27,975 nt of DNA from JBDSRX01 sp039929105 (GTDB lineage Bacteria; Patescibacteriota; Dojkabacteria; J137), in assembly GCA_039929105.1 (NCBI GenBank), contig JBDSRX010000035.1:1-27975 (forward strand). The letters are read 5' to 3'. This document shows positions 16,290 to 23,730 of this stretch, in pieces (within the stretch, counting starts at the first letter, position 1; every line of letters begins with the position of its first letter). The translations under genes were made by a program, and so were the position numbers. The notes beneath the pieces are model-generated. The model ran no database searches. It had not been told where the DNA came from and was given only the letters and a program-made list of their open reading frames with translations.

Positions 16290-16664
16290 TTAAAGATTAG
16301 AATACAAATCCACTTTATATCCATCTGGATCTTGTACAATGCAATATCTTTGTTGCCATGGTGCGTCGTATGGTTGCTGAACAACTTTAAATCCAGATTC
16401 TGTCAATTTAGAAGCAATTGAATTTACTTCATCCGAAGTATCATAATTAATTGCAAAAGCTGAGCCACTCCCAGGTTCTGGAGTTTCGCCTGTTAATTGT
16501 TTAATGAAATCTTTCTTATCAATCATTAGTCTGGAAGATCCGTTTGGAGTTTTGGGTTCAACATGTTCACCAGCGGTTTTATTAAATTTGAAACCGAGTA
16601 GAGTATAAAACATTAAAGTTTTTTCCATATCTGAACTTGTTACTGCAACTGCATCTATTTTCAT
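16290..16664 (-). CDS. VOC-superfamily (glyoxalase/bleomycin-resistance-like) protein
   Basis: 124 residues, the standard size of a single VOC subunit. Two beta-alpha-beta-beta-beta units are visible: IDAVAVTSSDMEKTLMFYTLLGF with a strand SRLMIDK, then GSAFAINYDTSDEVNSIASKLTESGF followed by QQRYCIVQDPDGYKVDLYSN. The C-terminal DPDGYKVDLY matches the metal-ligand strand, but Glu is replaced by Asp. Members act as lyases, dioxygenases or resistance proteins that bind small hydrophobic molecules; no substrate can be assigned. It lies 10 nt ahead of the metallohydrolase. Confidence 0.85.
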   Translation of the reverse strand: MKIDAVAVTSSDMEKTLMFYTLLGFKFNKTAGEHVEPKTPNGSSRLMIDKKDFIKQLTGETPEPGSGSAFAINYDTSDEVNSIASKLTESGFKVVQQPYDAPWQQRYCIVQDPDGYKVDLYSNL

Positions 16665-16685
16665 ATTGAATATATTAATTTAATA

Positions 16686-16901
16686 TTATTTCCTTAACCT
16701 TAAATAAGCTCCTATTATAAATCCAATAGTAGTTCCGGTAATAACTCCAAAACCAGCATTCTTTATTAAATTTCCAATAACTAACCCAATAAGCATACCG
16801 ATGAAAATAGAAGACCCAAACTGAAATCTTTTTCTATGCCTCATCATTCTTTTTCTATGCAATTCGTTAAAAACTGGATCTTTAGATCTGTTTATTTTCA
16901 T
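16686..16901 (-). CDS. Small membrane protein of unknown function
   Basis: 71 residues from the ATG at 16901 (MKINRSKDPVFNELHRK). A longer in-frame start at 16994 would overlap the upstream DUF2061 gene, so the inner start is favoured. A very basic N-terminus (HRKRMMRHRKRF, residues about 14-26) is followed by two hydrophobic glycine-rich helices (about 30-47 and 49-66) forming a hairpin. The basic face suggests it sits at the inner membrane with both ends inside. No family recognised. It lies 10 nt after the DUF2061 gene stop and 21 nt before the VOC gene start, in one apparent transcription unit. Confidence 0.6.
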   Translation of the reverse strand: MKINRSKDPVFNELHRKRMMRHRKRFQFGSSIFIGMLIGLVIGNLIKNAGFGVITGTTIGFIIGAYLRLRK

Positions 16902-16911
16902 ATTCTGTAAA

Positions 16912-17355
16912 TTAATACTTCCATAAACTAATTCTATTCCAAATTCTTTCATGAATAAAATATAAGAAAGTACTAGAAAGATTTGTAAGGACAATAATGC
17001 TTAAGGATTCTGCAAAATTGCGTGTAATCAAAGAGGTAACTATAAAATCCGAAATTAAAACAATAATTCTAAATGTTACAGATTTAATTAAAGACCGTGT
17101 AACTCTTTCATTGTGCTTTTTATCATTATTTTTTAATAATTGAATCTTATTCCAAATTCTTTCGTGAAGATAGTAGAGAAGAGTACTTAGGATATTGGTG
17201 AATAATACAATGTTTAATACTTCTCCTTCTTTATTAGTAAACGAAGAAACTACAATTGAATCACTTAAAAGTACAACGACTCTAAAAGTTAAGGCTTTTA
17301 TAATGGATCTTTTGCGTTGATCAGTCTTAACCTTTGGGTCTATAATTTTAATCAT
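16912..17355 (-). CDS. Double DUF2061 membrane protein
   Basis: 147 residues made of two copies of the DUF2061 unit. Copy 1 (about 13-72) has RSIIKALTFRVVVLLSDSIVVS and ILSTLLYYLHERIWNKI; copy 2 (about 83-145) has RSLIKSVTFRIIVLISDFIVTS and LSSTFLYFIHERIWNRI. Each carries two hydrophobic helices, so four membrane spans are expected. Single DUF2061 proteins are about 60-80 residues; a tandem fusion is less usual. Function unknown. A rho-independent terminator on the same strand lies just upstream (17383-17406), so this gene starts its own unit. Confidence 0.82.
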   Translation of the reverse strand: MIKIIDPKVKTDQRKRSIIKALTFRVVVLLSDSIVVSSFTNKEGEVLNIVLFTNILSTLLYYLHERIWNKIQLLKNNDKKHNERVTRSLIKSVTFRIIVLISDFIVTSLITRNFAESLSIIVLTNLSSTFLYFIHERIWNRISLWKY

Positions 17356-17382
17356 TCCTTATCTTATCAGAATTATCTTCCC

Positions 17383-17406
17383 ATAAAAATAGGCAGCATT
17401 GCTACC
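17383..17406 (-). terminator. Rho-independent terminator after the PhnB-like gene
   Basis: On the minus strand GGTAGC-AAT-GCTGCC (6 bp, one G-T) is followed by TATTTTTAT. It lies 25 nt past the stop of the PhnB-like gene and before the DUF2061 gene. Confidence 0.6.
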
Positions 17407-17430
17407 ACCTATTAAAATTGCAAAATGAAC

Positions 17431-17886
17431 CTATTCGACTGCTTTCTCTAGGTCAGAGACAATTATCTTATGCATTTGCATCATTGCATCCATAGCTTTC
17501 TTCGACTTAACTGGATCAGGATTAGACATGCATGTGCCAAGTTCCTCAGGAATTACTTGCCAAGAAAGACCAAACTTATCTTTCAACCAACCACACTGAG
17601 ATTCCTCTCCTCCATCTGCAATAAGTGCATTCCAATAATAATCAACTTCTTCTTGACCTTTGCAAGAGATAAAAAGCGAAATTGCTTCTGTAAATTTAAA
17701 TTCAGGTCCAGCATTCATTCCTTGTAGCTCTAGTCCTTTTATTGAAAACCCAAATGTCATAATTTTTCCATCTGGCATCATATTTTTACTTAATTCTTTA
17801 TAGTCATCTTTAAATACTGATTTATAGAACTCCATTGCTTCACCTCCGTTGTCGTTAAACCATAAAAATGGAAATACTTTATTCAT
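17431..17886 (-). CDS. PhnB-like VOC protein (3-dmu-9_3-mt domain)
   Basis: 151 residues. The sequence follows the PhnB-like VOC group throughout: FPFLWFNDNGGEAMEFYKSVF, MPDGKIMTFGFSIKGLELQGMNAGPEFKFTEAISLFISC, EEVDYYWNALIADGGEESQCGWLKDKFGLSWQVIPEEL, and a C-terminal SKKAMDAMMQMHKIIVSDLEKA. The family fold is certain, but no reaction is established for most members. The start is supported by direct alignment of the first residues. A TATAAA box ends 6 nt before the ATG, which would give a leaderless message. A terminator follows the gene. Confidence 0.92.
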   Translation of the reverse strand: MNKVFPFLWFNDNGGEAMEFYKSVFKDDYKELSKNMMPDGKIMTFGFSIKGLELQGMNAGPEFKFTEAISLFISCKGQEEVDYYWNALIADGGEESQCGWLKDKFGLSWQVIPEELGTCMSNPDPVKSKKAMDAMMQMHKIIVSDLEKAVE

Positions 17887-17939
17887 AATTATTTTATAAA
17901 AGTTATTAATTAAATATTAACAGGAATAGATTCTTATAA

Positions 17940-18584
17940 CTAGTTAGCTTTCTTTAGTGACATGTAGTGGGTTTTCTGTCCTATAGATAGTTTTTCAATT
18001 GAATATCTAAGCATTACCCTTGGCATTTGTTTTGCATGCTTATCTAAAAACTTTATTAATTCTTTTACATCAATTGTTCTTAGTGCCCAACCAACTGCTT
18101 TATGTACTAAGTCCTCTTTATCGTTTAATAAAACCTCAGCAATTTTTATAGTATCCTTGTATTGTTTATTTTTTATAAAATAGAAAGTACTTACAACTGC
18201 AGTTCTTCTATCGGCCATTAGGTCTGACTTTGCAAGCTTATAAAGAATATCTCTTGGCTTATCTAACAAATAACTACCAACAACATATATTGCACTTCTA
18301 TCAACTAGATCCCATGTATTAATTCGGTCATGTTTTTTAATATACAAATCAAAAACTTCTTTCTTTTGCTCTTTGGATATCTTTTTATCTCTAGCTTGAA
18401 AGTCCATTATGCTAACTGCACCAACCCTAATTTCGTGTGCTGAACTATCTAGAAGCTTTTCAACTTCTGATAGTGGCATATGCATATACTCTTTTGCTAA
18501 TTTAAAAATAGAACCCATTCGAACTCCTTTATCTGTTCTTAAACTTTCTAATTTTTTTGTAAATTCTTCTTTTGTTAAATTCAT
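17940..18584 (-). CDS. AlkD-like DNA alkylation repair protein (HEAT-like repeats)
   Basis: 214 residues, all helical, arranged as HEAT-like repeats. The AlkD family removes bulky alkylated bases (3-methyladenine, 7-methylguanine) from DNA without flipping the base. Active-site landmarks are seen: NTWDLVDRSA gives Trp91 and Asp95 with the W-xxx-D spacing of AlkD; DRRTAVVSTFYFIK gives Arg126; HKAVGWALRTI gives Trp166. It should be active. The start overlaps the stop of the DUF1697 gene by 4 nt (ATGA), so the two are translationally coupled. Confidence 0.92.
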   Translation of the reverse strand: MNLTKEEFTKKLESLRTDKGVRMGSIFKLAKEYMHMPLSEVEKLLDSSAHEIRVGAVSIMDFQARDKKISKEQKKEVFDLYIKKHDRINTWDLVDRSAIYVVGSYLLDKPRDILYKLAKSDLMADRRTAVVSTFYFIKNKQYKDTIKIAEVLLNDKEDLVHKAVGWALRTIDVKELIKFLDKHAKQMPRVMLRYSIEKLSIGQKTHYMSLKKAN

Positions 18585-19129
18585 AGTGCTACTAGTTTTT
18601 TAATAGTATTCCAATTTCTCGTTGTTACTCTTTTACCATAAACTCTCTCTATAGTATTCATAAGCTTCACTGTATCTGAAGTTGGTGAGACTATCAGTAC
18701 AGAACAAACTATTTCTGGTGTTGCACTTAAGATTCTGAAGAATCCTCCTTCTGATTCGTAAGGTATAGGAATACTTGCTTTTTTAGGTTCACTTAAGAAA
18801 GAAACATAAAATCTTGTTTCATTGGTTACTTTAATTCCTTTAAATGGCTCTGAATTATGGAGTTTTTTAAGATTATCCATTGTTCTTAAAAGAACTGGTA
18901 TTTCAAACCCGAATCTTTTCTTTAAAAAAATTTCTAAAGAATCTGTAAGCTCTTCTAAATCTTCAGACGGACTATCAAAAATTACATTTCCCGTAGCGAG
19001 TAGAGTACTGATATTTGAATAACCAGCTACCTTAAATGCTTTTCGTAACTCTTCCATTCGAACTATGTGGTTTCCTCCAACATTAATTCCTCTTAGAAGT
19101 GCTACATACGTTATTTGATCTTTTTTCAT
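18581..19129 (-). CDS. DUF1697 family protein
   Basis: 182 residues, the usual size for DUF1697. Diagnostic segments: YVALLRGINVGGNHIVRMEELRKAF at the N-terminus, ISTLLATGNVIFDSP, IPVLLRTMDNL, FYVSFLSEPKKA and a C-terminal IERVYGKRVTTRNWNTIKKLVAL. The family is widespread but without an established activity. It heads a two-gene unit with the AlkD-like gene (4-nt overlap), an association that could hint at a DNA-repair link, but that is inference. A TATAAT ends 6 nt before the ATG, which predicts a leaderless message. Confidence 0.92.
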   Translation of the reverse strand: MKKDQITYVALLRGINVGGNHIVRMEELRKAFKVAGYSNISTLLATGNVIFDSPSEDLEELTDSLEIFLKKRFGFEIPVLLRTMDNLKKLHNSEPFKGIKVTNETRFYVSFLSEPKKASIPIPYESEGGFFRILSATPEIVCSVLIVSPTSDTVKLMNTIERVYGKRVTTRNWNTIKKLVAL

Positions 19130-19135
19130 ATCTTG

Positions 19136-19141
19136 ATTATA
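19136..19141 (-). promoter_or_regulatory. -10 box giving a probable leaderless DUF1697-alkD message
   Basis: TATAAT on the minus strand ends 6 nt before the ATG at 19129, placing the expected transcription start at the first base of the start codon. Confidence 0.5.
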
Positions 19142-19240
19142 CTTTATGCTTCCTTTATTAGAAAGTCAGCATTCTACTATATTAATCTTAGGATAAGGAG
19201 AATTATAAATATCACTGAAGGAGAGGGGATCTAAAAATGC

Positions 19241-20233
19241 TTAGCTTTTTACACCAACTTTATTTCTTAGTTCTTCAATCTCACGTTTCAACTCAACCAT
19301 CTTTAGTTCTCTACCCATCATGGCCTTGTTCATGCTTTCTAGTTCAATATTCTTATCTTGAAAATCTTTAGTTTGTCTTTTTACCTCTTCCTCAAGCTTT
19401 TTAGAATATTCTTTCAGTTCCTTACCTGATCTAACTAAATCACTAGTCATAGAATTGAAACCTGTAGCGATTTTCGCCATTTCATCTCCACCTTTAATAG
19501 CGATCTTAGTTTCTAGGTTACCTTCTTGAACTTGTTTCAACCCGGAAGCTAATATTTCAAGTGGTCTTATAACGACCCTTCTCATTAAGGTGTTCATGAG
19601 GATTATAATTATTATCGTGGCAAATATGGAAATACCTAATATTACGTTGAGATTGGAATTATATAGTGATTCATTTTGACGTACAACATATTGGAGTCTA
19701 ACTTTTATTGTGGGAAAGCTCTCACTATACCCGATCAAAAGTCCGGTATTTTTGTATATTCTAATATGAACTTTAATTGGACTAGTTGAATTGGTGGTAT
19801 CAGCAGTATATTCTTCAAAATTGTCACGATCAAAATCCTTAGACTGATTAAGTAAATTTTGATGTAAATAAGCATCTATGTCAGCCAGAGAGAGAAGTGT
19901 AGTAATTTCCGGGGTGGTATAACCTTTTACAAACTTTTTGTTAACAATATCGAAAACAAATACATTTGTCGATTTTGGATCTATTTTTTCAATATAGCTT
20001 AGTATTGACTGCCCTGCATCTTGTAAGTCATTTTGGGCTTCAAAGTTGAGGAAAAATTGATTCGAGCTATTTTCAAAACGCCCTATTGCTAGTTCTAGGA
20101 GCTCATTTTTAAATAAAGCAGTATCGTCAGTTTGGATTTGTTTAAATACGTTAATTGATGTAAATGAAAGAATGATAATAAACAGAACAAAACTGAGAAT
20201 AGTGAGCCCTATTATTTTTATACTAATCTTCAT
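19241..20233 (-). CDS. Membrane sensor with HAMP domain and coiled coil, no output domain
   Basis: 330 residues. Two membrane helices (about 8-28 and 195-215) flank an extracytoplasmic sensor region of about 165 residues. A HAMP domain follows (about 216-268: RRVVIRPLEILASGLKQVQEGN, IAIKGGDEMAKIATGFNSM), then a long charged coiled coil (about 270-326) in which the protein ends. No histidine-kinase, cyclase, methyl-accepting or phosphatase domain is present, so the output must come from another protein or from the coiled coil itself. The gene is 31 nt after the binding-protein gene and probably forms an operon with it. The arrangement recalls binding protein-coupled sensors such as LuxP-LuxQ (inference from architecture). 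Confidence 0.8.
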   Translation of the reverse strand: MKISIKIIGLTILSFVLFIIILSFTSINVFKQIQTDDTALFKNELLELAIGRFENSSNQFFLNFEAQNDLQDAGQSILSYIEKIDPKSTNVFVFDIVNKKFVKGYTTPEITTLLSLADIDAYLHQNLLNQSKDFDRDNFEEYTADTTNSTSPIKVHIRIYKNTGLLIGYSESFPTIKVRLQYVVRQNESLYNSNLNVILGISIFATIIIIILMNTLMRRVVIRPLEILASGLKQVQEGNLETKIAIKGGDEMAKIATGFNSMTSDLVRSGKELKEYSKKLEEEVKRQTKDFQDKNIELESMNKAMMGRELKMVELKREIEELRNKVGVKS

Positions 20234-20264
20234 ATTCTATGCTTAGATTGGACAATAGATTAAT

Positions 20265-21401
20265 TTATCTAATTTTTTGTTTTACTAACTCAGAAACTAG
20301 ATCAACATTTGAGCTATCAATTAAACCAACACCAGTATCTATATATAAACCTGCAAAACTATATTTCTTAGTTAAGCATAACTGAAGTATTGGAAGATAC
20401 CCTTGAAGGTAAGGTTGCTGATCAAGAACTAATCCAATATAACCGTTTTTAATTCCAGCAATAGTAGCATCAGACATATCAAAACCTGCAACTATTATAT
20501 CCCCAGCAGCTTTCCCTAATTTATTTAAAAAAATAGGTGCCGCAGATGTAAGTGCTCCATGATCAGTAATGATATATTTAACATTAGGAAATTGAGCTAA
20601 AGCATCAGTAAATAGTTTTTCACCTGCAGGCGAGTTAGCATTATCTTGCACTTCTGTTGACATTGTTAACTCATGAACCATCAAGTTTCCTTTTTTAAGA
20701 GCATCAATAGCACCTTTTGTACGCTCATACCTAGTTGGGTTAGTAATTGGATCCACACCAAAAACAATTGCCTCTGTATCTGCTGTAGGTTGATACTTTC
20801 GTATTACTGCATTACCTACTGACAAACCAGAATCATAAAGTGATTGACCAACATATCCAAATCCTTCACTTATATATTTCTCTCTAATTTCAGGAAGATC
20901 TACATTTTGCATTGTTACTTTAATATTCTTACGCTCAGCTTCGTCTACAAAAGGACGAAGGGCATCAGTACCAGGATGTCCCATAATTGCTATACCATCA
21001 GGCTTTGAGCCTATAGCATCAATAAATTGACTAACCATTTTGTCTGGATCCCAACCTGAAAAAGCGTAAGTAACATTAGCGCCGAGATCAGACTCTGCTT
21101 GTTTAGCACCTTTATAAACAACACTTGCAAAAGAATCTTCAACATTTCCACCAGGAAAAAAAGTTATATTAACTCCTTCACACATTTTCTTAGCTGTAGA
21201 AGTTTGAACTTTATTTACTGATCCAGAATTTGATAGGTATGAATAAGTAGCGAAGACAGAGATAACAATAGCAAGCAATATTAACAACGAAATTTTTAGC
21301 AGACTTTTCTTTTGAGAGTTATTCTCTGAAGGTGATATTGAACTAGATTCTGAACTACTCATAACAGGAGTTACGGTTGACGTATCAGGGTTATTAGACA
21401 T
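20265..21401 (-). CDS. Membrane-anchored sugar-type periplasmic binding protein (type 1)
   Basis: 378 residues. A Ser-rich cytoplasmic N-terminus (1-32) and a membrane helix (about 34-55) lead to a binding domain (about 70-378) of the RbsB type: VNITFFPGGNVEDSFASVVYKGAKQAESDLGANV, IDAIGSKPDGIAIMGHPGTDALRPFVDEAERKNIKV, VGNAVIRKY, TNPTRYERTKGAIDAL, VAGFDMSDATIAGIKNGYIGLVLDQQPYLQGYLPI. Such proteins bind ribose, galactose, AI-2 or similar. It is anchored by a helix rather than as a lipoprotein, and no ABC permease or ATPase gene is adjacent. The partner gene is a HAMP membrane protein, so sensing rather than uptake is likely. A 14-bp A/T palindrome lies just upstream. Confidence 0.88.
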   Translation of the reverse strand: MSNNPDTSTVTPVMSSSESSSISPSENNSQKKSLLKISLLILLAIVISVFATYSYLSNSGSVNKVQTSTAKKMCEGVNITFFPGGNVEDSFASVVYKGAKQAESDLGANVTYAFSGWDPDKMVSQFIDAIGSKPDGIAIMGHPGTDALRPFVDEAERKNIKVTMQNVDLPEIREKYISEGFGYVGQSLYDSGLSVGNAVIRKYQPTADTEAIVFGVDPITNPTRYERTKGAIDALKKGNLMVHELTMSTEVQDNANSPAGEKLFTDALAQFPNVKYIITDHGALTSAAPIFLNKLGKAAGDIIVAGFDMSDATIAGIKNGYIGLVLDQQPYLQGYLPILQLCLTKKYSFAGLYIDTGVGLIDSSNVDLVSELVKQKIR

Positions 21402-21413
21402 ATAGAAATAAAT

Positions 21414-21444
21414 AATAACATATTATAAATTATAATATGTTATT
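21414..21444. promoter_or_regulatory. 14-bp inverted repeat upstream of the binding-protein gene (possible operator)
   Basis: Perfect arms AATAACATATTATA (21414-21427) and its complement (21431-21444) around a 3-nt centre, beginning 13 nt upstream of the ATG at 21401. It includes a TATAAT on each strand. The position would overlap the promoter, so it could be a repressor site; an AT-rich terminator stem is the alternative. Confidence 0.45.
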
Positions 21445-21462
21445 GGAATATGAAAGTCAAAA

Positions 21463-21551
21463 TTTTATCTGAGGAATTGTTCTACGATGAACTGCGCTAA
21501 AAGCTACGTTCATTAAAAAGGTATTTGTTTTATCTGAGGAACTTGTTCTAC
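21463..21551. repeat. Pair of direct repeats next to tRNA-Ser
   Basis: TTTTATCTGAGGAA followed by (C)TTGTTCTAC occurs at 21463-21485 and again at 21528-21551, differing by one inserted C; the starts are 65 nt apart. The second copy runs into a nested hairpin that abuts the tRNA. Confidence 0.75.
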
Positions 21552-21575
21552 AAAGTTCGAAGAACGCAGTAGAAC
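21545..21575 (-). terminator. Nested hairpin abutting the 3' end of tRNA-Ser
   Basis: GTTCTAC (21545-21551) pairs with GTAGAAC (21569-21575), and inside it GTTC-GAA-GAAC (21555-21565) forms a second stem with 3-nt internal loops on both sides. The outer arm ends at the tRNA discriminator base. It may terminate or help process the tRNA transcript; no T-run follows. Confidence 0.4.
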
Positions 21576-21660
21576 GGAGAGAGGGGGATTCGAACCCCCG
21601 CTGGATTGCTCCACTAACACGCTAGCAGTGTGTCCCCTTGAGCCACTTGGGTACCTCTCC
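21575..21660 (-). tRNA. tRNA-Ser (anticodon GCT)
   Basis: An 86-nt class II cloverleaf on the minus strand. The acceptor is GGAGAGG with TCTCTCC (one G-T), discriminator G as expected for serine. The anticodon loop CTGCTAG gives GCT, in a stem ACACA/CGTGT whose closing pair is A-C. The long variable arm has a TGGA-GCAA-TCCA stem, and the T arm is CGGGG-type around GTTCGAAT. CCA is not encoded. Confidence 0.93.
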
Positions 21661-21678
21661 TTATTCTTTTCTTCTGGT

Positions 21679-21740
21679 CCTTCGACACGCTTCGCTACTC
21701 AGGACAACGATAATTTAAAGTTCGTTCTGATGCTCAGAAC
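21679..21740. repeat. CCTTCGAC...CAGGAC repeat and adjoining GTTCTGA hairpin
   Basis: CCTTCGACACGCTTCGCTACTCAGGAC (in two overlapping pieces) resembles the repeat at 1889-1909. Just after it GTTCTGA (21724-21730), TGC and TCAGAAC (21734-21740) make a perfect 7-bp hairpin. It lies upstream of tRNA-Ser, in the gap before the gene at 21977. Confidence 0.55.
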
Positions 21741-21870
21741 TCACTAAAATTATTAGTTGATTATACCAGGTTATATATCTCACTTCCAAGACTAATTTCT
21801 TATATTCCTTTACAGAACATTCAGATACTAAACATTAAGCGAAAAGCTTGCATTGCATGTTAAAATAATA

Positions 21871-21948
21871 AGGAAATTGATTACGTAGTAACAAGCTTTG
21901 CTTTTACGTAGTAATTTTAATTTCCTATTATCCCGAATTTATTCGGGA
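21871..21948. repeat. Palindromic repeat cluster upstream of the 188-residue gene
   Basis: AGGAAATT (21871-21878) pairs with 21919-21926, with ATTAC/GTAAT inside. TTACGTAGTAA occurs twice as a direct repeat (21881-21891, 21904-21914). Next comes a hairpin TCCCGAA-TTTA-TTCGGGA (21931-21948). Together they fill the leader region of the downstream gene. Confidence 0.6.
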
Positions 21949-21976
21949 TCTCTACATAAATTATTACGAATGACAA

Positions 21977-22543
21977 ATGGCACCATACATCACATTAAAA
22001 ATAGAAAATCATGTTCCTCATCTTTTTTATACAAATTCAGATGGAACAACAAAACAATTAACTACAAAGGATGAAAATATCTCCAAGTTAGTTATGCATA
22101 TGGGAGAAAGCTTCAATCTAACAGAAAAGAACATGGATGATGATGTTCAAGTTAACAGACTTATCCTTCTTTCCCACGAAGCAGATCCAGACTATGTAAC
22201 TGGCGCACCCGAGATTGATTCTGAAAGTTTAGAATTCGAATTAGAAGAACTGATTCTTGAATTAATAGCAGAATCTAGAAATATTGAGAAAGAATATTCA
22301 GATCTTGATGAAATGACACAAGAATTAAGAGATGAAATAGATAGAAACCAAAATATTGATATTATGGCTAGTATTTTAGATACAGTTTACAAAATTATTA
22401 TTGCCAAAACTCTTTTAGCAGCTTATGAACTAGAGATAGGAGAAGTTCATTTAAAAACTACTGAGAATTACCCAAGATTTGTTGAGAAGTTAGGAGAAGA
22501 ACTATTGAAACTGGATATTGAGTTGATTATTGATGAGAATTAA
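21977..22543 (+). CDS. Hypothetical acidic cytoplasmic protein
   Basis: 188 residues, very acidic, with no signal or membrane segment. The N-terminal third (MAPYITLKIENHVPHLFYTNSDGTTKQLTTKDENISKLVMHMG) looks like a small beta sheet. The rest is helical, with a Glu/Leu-rich coiled-coil-like segment (about 80-125) and a final amphipathic helix. No family recognised. The ATG follows a cluster of palindromic repeats, and copy B of the two-hairpin element begins 100 nt after the stop. No clear operon partner: the next gene is on the other strand. Confidence 0.62.
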   Translation: MAPYITLKIENHVPHLFYTNSDGTTKQLTTKDENISKLVMHMGESFNLTEKNMDDDVQVNRLILLSHEADPDYVTGAPEIDSESLEFELEELILELIAESRNIEKEYSDLDEMTQELRDEIDRNQNIDIMASILDTVYKIIIAKTLLAAYELEIGEVHLKTTENYPRFVEKLGEELLKLDIELIIDEN

Positions 22544-22642
22544 GAATAAGCACGAAATTCGAATGACGAAACCACAAGAAGTCACATTTAGGCTTCGTTA
22601 TTTATTCAACTGACAAGCTTCCATTAAATTAAGGATATCGGG

Positions 22643-22736
22643 TCTGGGTAAAAGTAGTGGTCCACTTCCACGTAATGGTTTGGACGTACTTTTACCCAGA
22701 AGTTTTTACAGCTCTTTTTGATTGCAAAAAGAGCGA
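22643..22736. repeat. Two-hairpin structured element, copy B
   Basis: Outer arms TCTGGGTAAAAGTA (22643-22656) and their perfect complement (22687-22700) are 30 nt apart and enclose an inner stem GTCCA/TGGAC around CTTCCACGTAATGGTT. After a 10-nt linker (22701-22710) comes a perfect 10-bp hairpin (22711-22720 with 22725-22734, loop ATTG). Lengths and order match copy A (1756-1850). It is between two convergent genes, in the same orientation as copy A. Confidence 0.8.
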
Positions 22737-22809
22737 TGGCACCTTGAGTGAGCAAAGCAACCAATGAATAACCTTGTGAGCTAATTAACGATGGTATCGG
22801 CTTTGCCGC

Positions 22810-23730
22810 CTAGAAAACTAATTCCGTAATCCCATAAACCCCATCGTTGTAAACCAAAGTTGCTTTAAGAGAAAATCCAGAAGCAGCTTTTTCTATTTGC
22901 TCAAAACCTCCAAGCTTCGAAAAATATGGCAATAAAGTTTCTCCTGTTTTCAAATCTTTCCATTCTTGCTTAATAACTGGAGAGATTCTAAAAGAAATAA
23001 ATATTTTTCCTTTTTCGAGAAGAATATTTGATAAATGATTTAATACTTTGCTTTCAGATTCCAAAGGAACATAGTTCCAAAAAGCATCTATAATAATAGT
23101 TTCGAAATAATGTTCTTTAAAATTTGTTTTTAATAGTTCAGTTGTTTTAAAACTAACCTTCTTATGATTTTCTAAAAAAGGAGCTTCGAGTTTATTATTA
23201 ATGTCTTTACTTAGATCGTGATAATGAACTTTCTTGTATTTACTCATTAAATCCGTAATCAATTCAATTGATGGAGTAGAGATAACTAGTACTTTTCCGG
23301 TTTTAGAACCCTGAGTATTTTTAACCAAATGCTGAATTATTGGTTGTTTGGAATCTAGATAGTTTTTCATTTGCGCTCCTAAAGTTCTTGTTCGAAATGT
23401 CTTCATTTTTTTCATTACAAATTCATAATCGAAGTTTAAAGAATCTCTATACTTTTGAAGTTCAAGCCTCAAATCTTTTAATTTCCAAAGAAATGCTCTT
23501 CCTTTATTCTCTGTTGTTGAATCAATTGCAAAAGAGTAGGCTCTCTCAACTAAAGATCTATCTAAATTTCGTGTTATTCGCATGTATAACTTTAAGTTAA
23601 CAAGATCGTTAAGATCTGCAGCTAATTTATATGCAAAAGCTTGAAACTCGTGTTTAGGGTGTCTCTTATTATCCGTGGGCTGGAGAAAGTTATGTTTGCT
23701 TAATAAATCTTTTGCAGTGGTTATTGGCAT
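22810..23730 (-). CDS. Rossmann/methyltransferase-like protein of unknown function
   Basis: 306 residues, no signal. The N-terminal half (about 1-125) is helical and basic (KHEFQAFAYKLAADLNDLVNLKLYMRITRNLDRSLVERAYSF). The C-terminal half (about 140-306) has a class I methyltransferase-like strand order: GKVLVISTPSIELI (motif I position but without the GxGxG loop), YKKVHYHDLSKD, FETIIIDAFWNYVP (motif IV position), LSNILLEKGKIFISFRI. The missing glycine loop casts doubt on SAM binding. The N-terminal helices may bind nucleic acid. A small hairpin CGGC-TTT-GCCG (22798-22808) lies just after the stop. Confidence 0.55.
   Translation of the reverse strand: MPITTAKDLLSKHNFLQPTDNKRHPKHEFQAFAYKLAADLNDLVNLKLYMRITRNLDRSLVERAYSFAIDSTTENKGRAFLWKLKDLRLELQKYRDSLNFDYEFVMKKMKTFRTRTLGAQMKNYLDSKQPIIQHLVKNTQGSKTGKVLVISTPSIELITDLMSKYKKVHYHDLSKDINNKLEAPFLENHKKVSFKTTELLKTNFKEHYFETIIIDAFWNYVPLESESKVLNHLSNILLEKGKIFISFRISPVIKQEWKDLKTGETLLPYFSKLGGFEQIEKAASGFSLKATLVYNDGVYGITELVF

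Noticed and set aside
16280..16384. N-terminal extension of the UlaG-like hydrolase
   Set aside because: It would overlap the end of the VOC gene and encodes residues with no family similarity; the ATG at 16279 gives the normal start.
21463..21551. CRISPR array
   Set aside because: Only two repeat copies with one spacer-sized gap, repeats not identical in length, and no cas genes in the window.
23340..23600. Open frame of 86 codons on the plus strand inside the methyltransferase-like gene
   Set aside because: Low-complexity antisense shadow of a well-supported coding frame; no start context or homology. The same applies to the other antisense frames in coding regions.
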